The notes under the pieces were generated by a model. The model had not been told where the DNA came from and ran no database searches. It was given only the letters and a program-made list of their open reading frames with translations. Shown in pieces: positions 55,090 through 64,000 of a stretch of DNA of 64,000 bases. The translations under genes were made by a program, and so were the position numbers. Positions within the stretch are counted from its first letter, which is position 1; every line of letters begins with the position of its first letter. Location: the NCBI RefSeq assembly GCF_905475465.1, contig NC_062243.1:516001-580000 (forward strand). Reading direction: 5' to 3'. The DNA comes from Pieris napi (Eukaryota > Arthropoda > Insecta > Lepidoptera > Pieridae).

Positions 55090-56990
55090 GCTGGTGGGTG
55101 AATATTAGCTGCCTACTATCTACTGGTGAAAAGTTGAGAGTCGCACGTTTACGCTAAGGCTAATTGTTTATTGCTATGGAAATAAAATTCAAGCGCATTT
55201 CGTCTGAAGTGGCATTACAAAGCCGCTCTGCACCACTGTATTAATACGCCACTTACCGCTTTATGTTATGTTATGGCTCAAGTTAGGCGCAGTAATTGTT
55301 TAGGGTTGTATAGCGTTATAGGCCGTAACTTCGGTGGGTTTAATCCCTCGTTATATCGCGGCCACCATACTGAGCGATGGTATTAAAGCGATGATCAATA
55401 GTAGTGGATTAATCTAGTGTTCTTCTTGTATGAAAGCAGACTATATGTATAATAAATTAAATAGGCTGCTTAATATCTACCCGCTCACCGTCTACACTCT
55501 AAAAATACGACTAAAGGACTGGCTTATGAACACACCTTACGCAGTGCTAGAGATGCTTCTAAGACCTAGTATGTAGTTACACACTTTCATTTGATCACTG
55601 GCACACCCACTCACTAACACATTTGCACCCACACATTTGCACACACTTACTCATTCACTAACTAAAGTTCCAAAATCTTATAATGAATAAACGCATTTTT
55701 ATTTTTTCATATTATTATTTTATTTCTTTAGGGCTGAAACTATTTTGATTGTAAAAAAGGAAGATCTTTAATAAGCAGAATTGTTATTTTGATCTAACAA
55801 TGGGCTCTCAACATATTTTTCATAACATATCTTAACATATATTAAAGAATAAGTGTTTCTCGTAGAAAAGCAATTCTTTAATAGACAATTATTATTATCT
55901 CTCATCCATTTCGATAAACGAACAGTAATTAATGTAATATGTTAACAGCTTGGAGCTCTTGTGAGCATGGCTCGTAGAAGCAGCGGAACTAACATGGAGA
56001 GCTCGGGGTCTCTGTTAATTGTATGATGCTTAATCTGTATTTGTGAACTCCAAAATACTTTACCAAAGCCAAACAACAAAAATATTGAAAAGAAAATCTA
56101 CGTTTTTGTCCTTCATAAGTTTTTTTAATATATACATATTATTATTATGTATAAAACTGTCGTGTCACGGTGTTTGTAATTAAACTCCTCCGAAATACTA
56201 GTATTAGTTATAAAATATGTTTTTAAGTTAATTGTTTATTATAGTTTTGATACGTACATCAAACGATTGTATTTAATGATAATTTCGCAACATTCAATTT
56301 AAAATCTCATTATTCCTTAATAGTTTCTGTTAAATTAAAGCCAAAAACATACTAGTTTTGTAAAAAAAGCTCTCGTGATTTTTTTTGTATAAATAATTTT
56401 AACTTAACTCAGAGTATTTTTTGAGGATCACAGCAAATACGTTTCCTTTCGAAGACATACCTATACATTGTAATCCGTAAAGTATGTACAAACAATGGAA
56501 ACCACTATAAATAAAAAAACTCTCGTCCCCAACAACGGAGTTCGAAAACTATGCGATACATATTTTCTACGTCATTATCTCCAAAAGAGACACTACACAT
56601 TTTACGAGCGTCGTCACTTTGGGCCCCTCAACGGGGAGCCATTTCCGCCTCACCCCGAAGTTGGACATAACAGTTTCCCTTAACAAATAAAAGTTTAGCA
56701 GCGAACGCCGGCTCATATTCCTGACATATTGCTCACGTAATGTTTGTTACGATGTTTTTGCTTCGAAAAGGTGTTGTATTTCATGTTTATTGCTTATAGG
56801 TCAGAATTTACCAAATAACTGGGGTTTATAAGATTTTGTATGTCGAGAATATTCTACTAATATTACAATAGCGTCTATATGTATCAATTTGAATGGACAC
56901 AGTGCTTTTAAAGGCAATACCTATAAAATAAGGGCTACCAATGTTTCTTCACCTGTATTTCTATATTGCAATAAGCATTTCAGTTGTAAA
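55090..56990. other. AT-rich gene-free stretch with a small Helitron 5' piece (about 56150-56205)
   Basis: TATAAAACTGTCGTGTCACG and AACTCCTCCGAAATAC at 56150-56205 match the Helitron 5' end. A short open frame at 56495-56683 has no recognised content. Nothing else seen. Confidence 0.4.
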
Positions 56991-56992
56991 CT

Positions 56993-57121
56993 GTCTTAAA
57001 AGGCCGCCAACGCACTCACGAGCCCTCTGACATTAGGTGACCGTGCTGCCACCGATGGTGGCCTATCACTTTAAACATCATATGACTCATACTGCCCGTA
57101 TGCCCCCTGTTTTGATAAAAA
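56993..57121 (+). mobile_element. LINE 3' end, SFKKRAY family
   Basis: CTTAAAAGGCCGCCAACGCA, CTCACGAGCCCTCTGACATT, ACTGCCCGTATGCCCCCTGT then an A-run. Confidence 0.7.
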
Positions 57122-57656
57122 AAGCCTTATTCATATTTCTTTCTATACTTTGTTATATATGGTTGTTTTTGTTAATTTTTGAAAAAAAAATAAAAAAAAG
57201 TTGAACATTTGTTTATAACAAATTGGTAAGTTAATAAACGATAGAATTGTTGATTAAAAAAAATTTTTTTTCTGTTACTTTATAGAGGACTGTCAATTAT
57301 GTTTTTAGAAAAAAAAAATTTTTTTAACTAATTATTTAAACAATAGAAAATTTAAAAAAACGATTATAAACAATGAAAACTTGTTATCAAGGAAAAATTT
57401 TTTTTTAAAAATCATAATATTTTTAATGTAATTAAGTTGTGAAAATTTTTTTTTTTTAAATTTTGTTTTAATCAATTTGTTTAAAAAAAATTTATCAACA
57501 ATTGTCACATGACAGACGCGTCGACGTGCAGCGGAATGCATGTTGATTAATTTACCGTCGACTCTTTGTCACCCGCCTGTCGTGTGTGTGTGACTTTCAT
57601 AGCTTTTGTTAAAAAAATCGGTTGTTATTAGAAAAAGTTCTTCTTGTATATTACAT
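57122..57656. other. A/T-homopolymer-rich stretch, no gene
   Basis: Repeated runs of 7-11 A or T between 57175 and 57490. A GC-richer spot (CATGACAGACGCGTCGACGT, about 57508-57560) follows. The minus-strand frame at 57332-57541 is Lys/Phe low complexity and not a gene. Confidence 0.5.
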
Positions 57657-58160
57657 ACTAGCTGACCCGGCGAACTTCGTTCCACCTTACAGTCTAATAA
57701 TGTAGTGTTAACTTTAGTTTAACTAATTTTAGGATTAGGACAAAGAAAAATGGCAGTTTTACACATTAGACCTCTTCTCTCTAGCGCCAATATTGCGTTT
57801 CTGCATGTTAAAGCACTTTCTGATATACAACAATTTTGATGAGGTAGCACATGTCGTCAATCAAGATCAAAGCCAGGTAATGCATTTCCTCTTTAACCTC
57901 AAGATCGGAATTTCTTGAACTGACACGAATTCGATTAAAATGATGCGTAGTTTTGTCAACAGATGGCACCACATGCTGTTTGAATTCGTAAAACTAATTA
58001 ATTAATTTATTGTTATTGGATAACTTATCCGATATTTTATTACTTATTCGGCTATTCAGAGCGGAGAAGAACCCACCAAAAAAAGAGATAACTAACATCG
58101 GTCGTTATAAGTGGTGTAACTAACAAGAATTTGTTTTATATATTTAGATTTCATAGAATC
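57657..58160 (-). mobile_element. Helitron copy, minus orientation
   Basis: Begins ACTAGCTGACCCGGCGAACT, the complement of a CTAG-ending Helitron 3' terminus with its GC hairpin. It probably includes 58018-58140, which is shared (inverted) with 46448-46565. The other end is uncertain. Confidence 0.65.
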
Positions 58161-58229
58161 GACCAGTGTACTCCTCGCACCAATATATCATATATATAAT
58201 ATTACAATAGAGTTATTCTACCTTGTCTA

Positions 58230-58450
58230 GCTAATGTCTGAGCGTCGTGAACAGCAAGGAAACATCTGGAGAGGGCAATCTGTTTCCACCTGTTTCTGTC
58301 CAGCGCCTCTCTTATAATAGTATGGTTTGGAGGATGCTGAGTCTTTCACTTGATCGGTCCATCTGGTTGGTGAACGGCCTCGTGATCTTTTGCCTTCTGT
58401 CATACCAACCACGATCAGTTTCTCCAAGTCGTCATCGCCTTTTTTCGTCA
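58230..58450 (-). pseudogene. LINE C-terminal fragment, KRSRGxSPTRW family (RTE-like)
   Basis: The minus strand encodes EGKRSRGRSPTRWTDQVKDS and GAGQKQVETDCPLQMFPC. Same family as 25530-25740, in the opposite orientation. Remnant only. Confidence 0.72.
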
Positions 58451-59037
58451 TTTGCCATTACAATGCGATTTTGATATAATTCCTAGTCGGCATATGGTAG
58501 ATAGGCGAGATCAGGAACGATGTAACGGTATTCTTAGCTGCAGCACCACATCTCAATGACATCAATCCATTGCATGTCATGATGTCAAGATAGTCCACGT
58601 TTCTACTCAATACAGAAAGATAGGAAATATTATTTTATTAGCAGACAAAGCATTATCCGTATCTGTGTCTCGAATCTCTCTTTAACAAGTAAACCGGCTC
58701 AAAACGTTTCAATGAATAAACAAATAATTTGCCTTAACGTAAAAAGCTGTCATCACGCAAACAAACATCATCAATCTACTTTATTATGTAAAACGCATAC
58801 AATAAATAATTTATAGCGTGAGTTGCGGGGGCGTGACGCGGCACTTCGGCACAAAGCAAGAAAAATGATCCAGTACTTGTATTAATAGTTATACTGTCAG
58901 ATTGGATGGTTTCACATGACTAATCATTCGTGTATGGCTAATGAGGTTTTGTCTATACCAGAATAAGAACCTTTACGATGTTCCCATTGATTATTTAATT
59001 AAATACATTAATTATAGTTATACTCACAGATTTTGAT

Positions 59038-59155
59038 TGCTGGAGACCACGAATAAAGGCTCCACTATTACGTGAACATCGAGGCTAGTTAAATTCTTCA
59101 CACCACATGCCTGGACACTGTTATAAGAGAGGCGCTGGACTGCTCAGACATCAGC
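59038..59155 (+). repeat. two-copy repeat plus short LINE piece
   Basis: 59038-59115 matches 13842-13925 (GGAGACCACGAATAAAGGCT, CGTGAACATCGAGGCTA, CTTCACACCACATGCC). 59118-59150 (TATAAGAGAGGCGCTGGACT) is a piece of the KRSRG-type LINE tail. Confidence 0.5.
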
Positions 59156-59369
59156 TACCTTGAACCTTCTGAAGAGAAAGAGAGGTGTTAAGAGAAAGAA
59201 TATCAAGCGTTTTATTTATTTGTAATCATAGATTGATTATATATAATGAACATTGATCAGCTAACGATCAGATTAGTTCAGGCTGCATATATACAGCGAA
59301 ATATATGATATAGCGAAACTTTTCGTATCTTTTCTATTATATAAAATAACTGGCATTGTATTCTTGCTT

Positions 59370-59815
59370 GCTCTTGCCCTTCTCGAAAGTGCAAACCCGG
59401 ATTCGCCAAAGATCTACAGAACTCCAACATCACCAATGGTCGCGAAACGCGGACTGCAGACAGTCCAAAATGACTCTGCCAGCAGTTAACCCGCTAATGA
59501 CAAAGCGACTTCTAAGCCTCAACAGAACTAATCTTAAAACAATGATAGAGACAATTACGTCACTGTCTCCTTAATAAACATATTTTTGTCCTAGGCGCGC
59601 CCCATGTGCAGAGGCTGTTTCAGCGCAGAGGAATCAGTAACCCACGAAGTCCTGGAATGCGTGGCTGTGGCTAACCAACGTTAAGAGATCCTCGGAGCAG
59701 TGATGTCGCTCCATGAAGCCTGCGAAGTGCCCAGGAGACTTCTGTGCTTCTGGAAGGAGCCAGGCTGGCTAGTCAGCACTTTACGCACAACGAGAGTCTA
59801 AGTGCGGAAACTGTG
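59370..59815 (+). pseudogene. I/jockey-type LINE 3' ORF remnant (RNase H end and Cys-rich motif)
   Basis: The frame at 59356-59574 ends the RNase-H-like region (HHQWSRNADCRQSKM). After a frameshift, MCRGCFSAEESVTHEVLECV appears: the C-x2-C-x-H-x4-C zinc motif typical of the C terminus of I- and jockey-type ORF2. Further downstream is CEVPRRLLCFWKEPGW. Broken by at least one frameshift and a stop. Confidence 0.75.
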
Positions 59816-59819
59816 TCCA

Positions 59820-60980
59820 CCAACCTTGATCTTGGGCATATTTCCAATTTGGTGTACATGATTCTTACCTATTTGAGACATATAATATACATATAATACA
59901 GCCTTTAGTATACGACAAACTTCGACCATTTTTCTGTGACAAAACCTGCCAAACTAAAGGGCTGATTTAACTTGATACATTTAAATACTTGAAAGCTTAA
60001 AAATGGCCGTAATAAATTCATTCCGCGAAACAATCCAACACTTATGTTATTTATCACTTCCTTGCAAGCTGCTCAGGAAATCGGTACTTTGCAATTACCT
60101 GCAGTTATCATCACACGACTTTCAACTGCACTTTCATATTAAATATAGTGTATAAGAGTCATTTTGTCATGTATAGGATTTCAAAGACTACTTATCGTGG
60201 AAGTTATAAAATTGGCATATGTTTGAAAGTGAAGTGGCGCTCAGAGGACATGACCGACGTCAGGAGATTGACGACGTCTTAAATAAACCACTGCAAAAAC
60301 ATCGTTGTATCATTAAGTACTTAATTCATATATTTACGTTATAAGTTCGTTTATATTAAAAATTCGATTTATTTTTTTAATATTCATGCATAGCATTCGT
60401 TGGTGGGTCGATCTGGACCAAAGGTTTTCTTTTCAGTTTAGAGTTAGTACTACTTTAATGTATGAAGATTTTGGAGACGTTTTAAAATAAATTTGGTATA
60501 TCGTTTTGTGTATATCATAATGTATACGTAATTACAATAAAGTCTTGGAAAGCAGGAAAAAATCAGAAATACAGAAAGGTTTTATTATTTTTATTTTGTA
60601 AATAAACACACCTGCACACTAATGCGTGCGTATTGTTCGATTTGGAGAAATTATCCAAGCTTCTTATTCTGTTGGAATATTTAATAAAAATATTTTAGTA
60701 ACCTTTTAAGTCCAAATATGATTCAGAAATGGGAGAACCCATAAACAAAATTTCCACCAATAATTATAAAGTTTAAAAAAAAAACTGTACGACTTTAAAA
60801 TGCTGTACTATTCGACAGATTTATGTAGTGTTTAAGGTTTTTAGCTTGAACTTATTTAATTCCACACTATAATTTTTAAGCTACTTACTCTATTAATGTA
60901 GGTATGTTTTCTGTTTTGTATATATTGTTTATCAATGTCATTATCAATGTTATTATCATACTAATAAATAAAGTAATAAT
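59820..60980. other. AT-rich spacer, no gene
   Basis: Single-copy-looking DNA without frames or recognised repeats. Confidence 0.45.
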
Positions 60981-60984
60981 AATA

Positions 60985-61150
60985 ATAGCCTTTAATTCAG
61001 ATACTTTTACATTTAAACACGTTTCTATTTTAATCTTCTTTTAGGTATCTGTGTGCCCTTGGCAAAGGCCACCTCCAAATCCCGTTCCTCTCAGCACTGT
61101 GCCACTCTCTGCCATGTACGACTTGCCATTTTTTTAATTTAGTCCATCAA
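60985..61150. repeat. second copy of the 42465-42610 repeat
   Basis: TTCAGATACTTTTACATTTA, AAACACGTTTCTATTTT, AGGTATCTGTGTGCCC. It continues into GC-richer sequence (GGCCACCTCCAAATCCCGTT) reminiscent of antisense RTE-type LINE ends. Confidence 0.5.
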
Positions 61151-61504
61151 CGTTCCAAGTTGTTATGTATATTTATTAAAACAGATGTCGTTAGGATCGT
61201 ACTATAAATATATTGTAAGTGTAAATCCAAGACGACACTATTAACAGAACAATCGGTGTAACGATGTTCTGCAAACGATTCCGGATAATCTCCGGTCATA
61301 TATCACGAGGTGATCCCACAAATAAATACCCGGTTATCCGCCTTTAACAACGCATAGGCTGCTTGAACACGTGCAACGGAACGCATAATTTAGTACCATT
61401 ATGAGTTGTGTGGGTACACAATGAATAGCTACAGTTCTTATAGACATGATGTGTGAATTTGTCGGTATTTTAATGATAATTCTCTTAGCGATAAATTTTT
61501 AGTG

Positions 61505-61775
61505 AGAGCTTTAGTCTTTTCCACAACTGAGCGATTCTTCTATGTGGAAGCTGCCCACTGAAGTATTTCTGAACCAATTCGACTTAGGATCTTTCAAGTA
61601 AAGAGCGTACCAATTCTTAAGAGACCGGTGTCTCGAGCCCTCTGGCATTGAGAGTGTCCATGAGCGGCGAGGTGTCATGTAACATCAGATGAGCCTCTTG
61701 GCCGTTTGCCCCCTGATCTATAAAAAAAAAGAATTGGCCATTTAAAAGAGTGGCGGAGAGTTTCCTATCATTTCT
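61505..61775 (+). mobile_element. LINE 3' end, SFKKRAY family, followed by a short AGTGGCGGAGAG repeat piece
   Basis: CCACAACTGAGCGATTCTTC, GAAGTATTTCTGAACCAATT, CGAGCCCTCTGGCATTGAGA, GATGAGCCTCTTGGCCGTTT, A-run; then AGAGTGGCGGAGAGTTTCCT (61746-61765), the start of the 11970/43484 repeat. Confidence 0.75.
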
Positions 61776-62564
61776 TTAAGTATTGTTTTATTTATTAATT
61801 AATTGACGTACCATTTCTTTTAACACTACAAAATATGTGTAATCCGCATAATTTCTCCTTAATAAATCAAATAATTGTGGACGCGGAAGTTTTTATATAT
61901 ATTCATATTAAGAAATAGTCGTTCGTACATAAGAAACATAAAATCCCGTATAAACATTGCGAACTGAAATATTGGAGCCCCACAGACCGCTAACGGTCGT
62001 ACAAATTAGGCCTTAAACCCTAAACTAACATATCATATCCTCCACTTAGTTTTACCGATCGCACTTGTATAACCGACCTTATCTCTTTAAGATTAAAGGT
62101 GGTAATCGTTGCAAATGTTATGTTTGTTCGGATATCCGTGTTAGTTTATTATTATAAGCTTAATCACGAAGGAAGTCGTCGGCTAATAGTTGGCTTTAAT
62201 TCTTGAAATATTACTTTATACTTTGCACGTGGATTAGTTTAAAGTTGTTAAAATATTTTTAAACCGCTGCTCCGTCATCTATTGATTTTCTTTTTTACAT
62301 TCATCTGGCGGTTTATTGACACAAATCCTGAATGACAGGTCAAGTTTGACAATATGTACTGTAGTTACGAAAAAAAAAAGCTCATATAAGTACTATTTTC
62401 TTTAAGTTGATTTGATTTAAGTTGGCGCCTGGTAGATAGTAACGGTGACCCTAGAGCTGGTGCTGTCGTGCTTCAGCGAGGAAATGCTGCCAGAATTAAA
62501 GGTCTTCCACAGGGACTAAACTTTTAAAATTTGTTTTAATTCTCGATTTATCAATTCTGGCTGG
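61776..62564. other. spacer with a possible LINE tail (62425-62520)
   Basis: About 62445-62520 reads DPRAGAVVLQRGNAARIKGL in one frame, resembling the last residues of some lepidopteran LINE ORFs. Otherwise AT-rich without features. Confidence 0.35.
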
Positions 62565-62828
62565 AAACTGGACCACAGATTTCTGTATCTGTTTCATGAT
62601 CATTTGTCAATCTAATAGGTAAGTAGGTGATCAGCCTCCAGTGCTGAACATACGCCGTCGACTTTTTGGGTCTTAGGCAAGCCGGTTTCCTCACGATGTT
62701 TTTCATCACTGTTCCGGCGAAAGTTAAATACGCACATAGAAAGAAAGTCCATTGATGCCCAGCCGGGGATCGAACCTACGACCTCAGGGATGAGAGTCGC
62801 ACGCTAAAGCCACTAGGCCAACCCTGCT
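62565..62828 (-). mobile_element. tRNA-derived SINE, copy 9
   Basis: ACCACAGATTTCTGTATCTG to CTAAAGCCACTAGGCCAACC, with AATAGGTAAGTAGGTGATCA, GGCAAGCCGGTTTCCTCACG and GGGGATCGAACCTACGACCT. Best preserved tRNA-like part of all copies. Confidence 0.9.
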
Positions 62829-63304
62829 ATTTTAATATAGCTATTTTATTTTATATATTTGTGTGTTGGAAATAAATAAATCACAATGTTTTATTCCCTC
62901 CATTTATGTTCTATACGAGATAAATGTGTCTTATCATAACGAAATATTGTTTACGCTACACGTGACGTCACACACAAAATATGTTTCCAATTTGTAGTGT
63001 GATCTGAAACGTGTAGATTGCAGCGAAGTGTTGAATGTTCGGTTAATTTACCGACGAGTCGGCTAAACAGCCGCAAGAGTGCAGGAAATGATCCGAATAA
63101 ATCAGGGCTAACTTCACCCTAGGGCCCCGGTACAGATAGCAATGTATGTATGTTTTGTATTTAATTAGGAAGGATTTTGTACTAGCTGGAGCACTGAACA
63201 CATACAAAGAATTGGCACCTGTCTTTTGAATTCTTTGCCATTACAACGGATTTAACAGTACTTATTCGGAGCTGGATAAATTCGCTGGATTATTTCCATT
63301 ATAA

Positions 63305-63510
63305 GAAATCATTGTTAAGTACCTCGTACCTAATCCGCTGCTTTGGTGGTAAGTTTTGTTCTGCTTATCAAAAATTGCTAGTATTTTTATTGTATTTTTG
63401 TAACATTTATGTTTACCAAAATTGTCATATATTTTAGATAAAAGAGCACGTCATATATATCGTAGATAATATAGTATTTTGTATGATGTGGTAACCTTCA
63501 ATAAATTAAT
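63305..63510 (+). repeat. second copy of the 16016-16190 repeat
   Basis: GTACCTCGTACCTAATCCGC, AATTGCTAGTATTTTTATTG, TTACCAAAATTGTCATATAT and a CAATAAATTAATAC tail. Confidence 0.6.
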
Positions 63511-63639
63511 ACATACTATATAATACTGGTATTTATGAACCAAATGTGGTAAGACAGTACTGAAAGATTTGTTGTGTATGTAATTAAATAAATAAAATCT
63601 TTTAATATATCTTCTTTTGGTGCCACTTTATTGCTAAAG

Positions 63640-64000
63640 GTTGGCTGTTAACAACGTGAATTGCCAGGGTTCTTGCTGGTCTAAAAAGCCCATCGGCGGA
63701 TGTGATTCCGGTCCACTCCCGTACGTCTCTCAACCACAACTTTTCCTTCTACCAGCCTTGTCTTGCCTTGAATTTTGCCCATCATTATAGGCGGCAACAA
63801 GTCGTATCGATAATGACGCAAAACGTGTCCAAAGCGACCTTTCGTATTTTAACAGTCTGCATAAACTTCCGTGTCGTCCCGATTCGTTGAAGGACTCTTT
63901 CATTCGTCACTCTCTGGATCGAGCTGATGAAAAGCATGCGACGGTAACACCACCGCCAAAGCGTGGCGTCTTTTTGTCTTCTTTAATAGTCATTTAATAT
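63640..64000 (-). pseudogene. RTE-like LINE ORF fragment, cut by the window edge
   Basis: The minus strand reads, across stops, through a post-RT region: W-R-W-x-Y-R-R-M-L-x-I-S, then TNERVLQRIGTT, VKIRKVA and WLRDVREWTGITSADGLFR. This order matches the C-terminal third of RTE-type LINEs. Several stops and frameshifts; not functional. Confidence 0.75.

Noticed and set aside
57332..57541. Lys/Phe-rich minus-strand frame
   Set aside because: Homopolymer A/T runs; no biological signal.
62565..62828. Possible tRNA gene (well-preserved A and B boxes)
   Set aside because: It is the tRNA-like head of a SINE; no cloverleaf-sized unit with proper acceptor stem was seen, and the same sequence recurs nine times.
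1..64000. CRISPR array, prokaryotic operon or phage system
   Set aside because: No spaced direct repeats, no dense gene packing; spliced gene and insect retroelements show this is a eukaryotic nuclear genome.

Overview
This window is AT-rich, intron-bearing, repeat-dense animal DNA, most likely from a moth or butterfly. The evidence is a tRNA-derived SINE family with nine copies, many short RTE-, CR1/jockey- and I-like LINE tails, Helitron ends of the lepidopteran type, a Penelope-like fragment and a BEL/Pao retrovirus-like element. One conserved host gene is present: a NET-family zinc-finger repressor of the elbow/no ocelli (elB/noc) group at about 17.2-20.9 kb. In insects these genes usually sit in gene-poor territory full of regulatory DNA, and the rest of the window fits that picture.

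Layout. 1-3.7 kb: old LINE and SINE fragments. 3.69-8.37 kb: one recent BEL/Pao LTR element on the minus strand. Its two 193-bp LTRs look identical, it is flanked by AATAG target duplications, and it carries one open frame of 1226 codons. That frame joins Gag, protease, part of RT, part of integrase and part of a baculovirus-F-like Env through in-frame internal deletions. 8.4-17 kb: SINEs, a LINE tail, a 725-bp Harbinger-like MITE with a TTA duplication, a Helitron remnant and AT-rich single-copy DNA. 17.0-20.9 kb: the elB/noc gene, with a CpG-rich promoter region, a 20-codon first coding exon, a 1466-bp intron, one large coding exon and several poly(A) signals. 21-64 kb: a gene desert of TE remnants (Penelope GIY-YIG fragment, LINE tails, SINEs, a long hairpin MITE present twice, a 409-bp TIR element, a pair of foldbacks at 40.2-40.5 kb). 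Scattered among these are short CpG-richer islets without coding potential that could be regulatory elements of the gene.

The protein-coding content that can be defended is therefore one host gene, one intact-frame but non-autonomous retroelement polyprotein, and decayed transposon ORF tails. No rRNA gene, free-standing tRNA gene, CRISPR array or bacterial-style operon was seen. Repeat-family names come from recognising motifs by eye, not from a database search; coordinates of degenerate repeats are approximate to about 10-20 bases.
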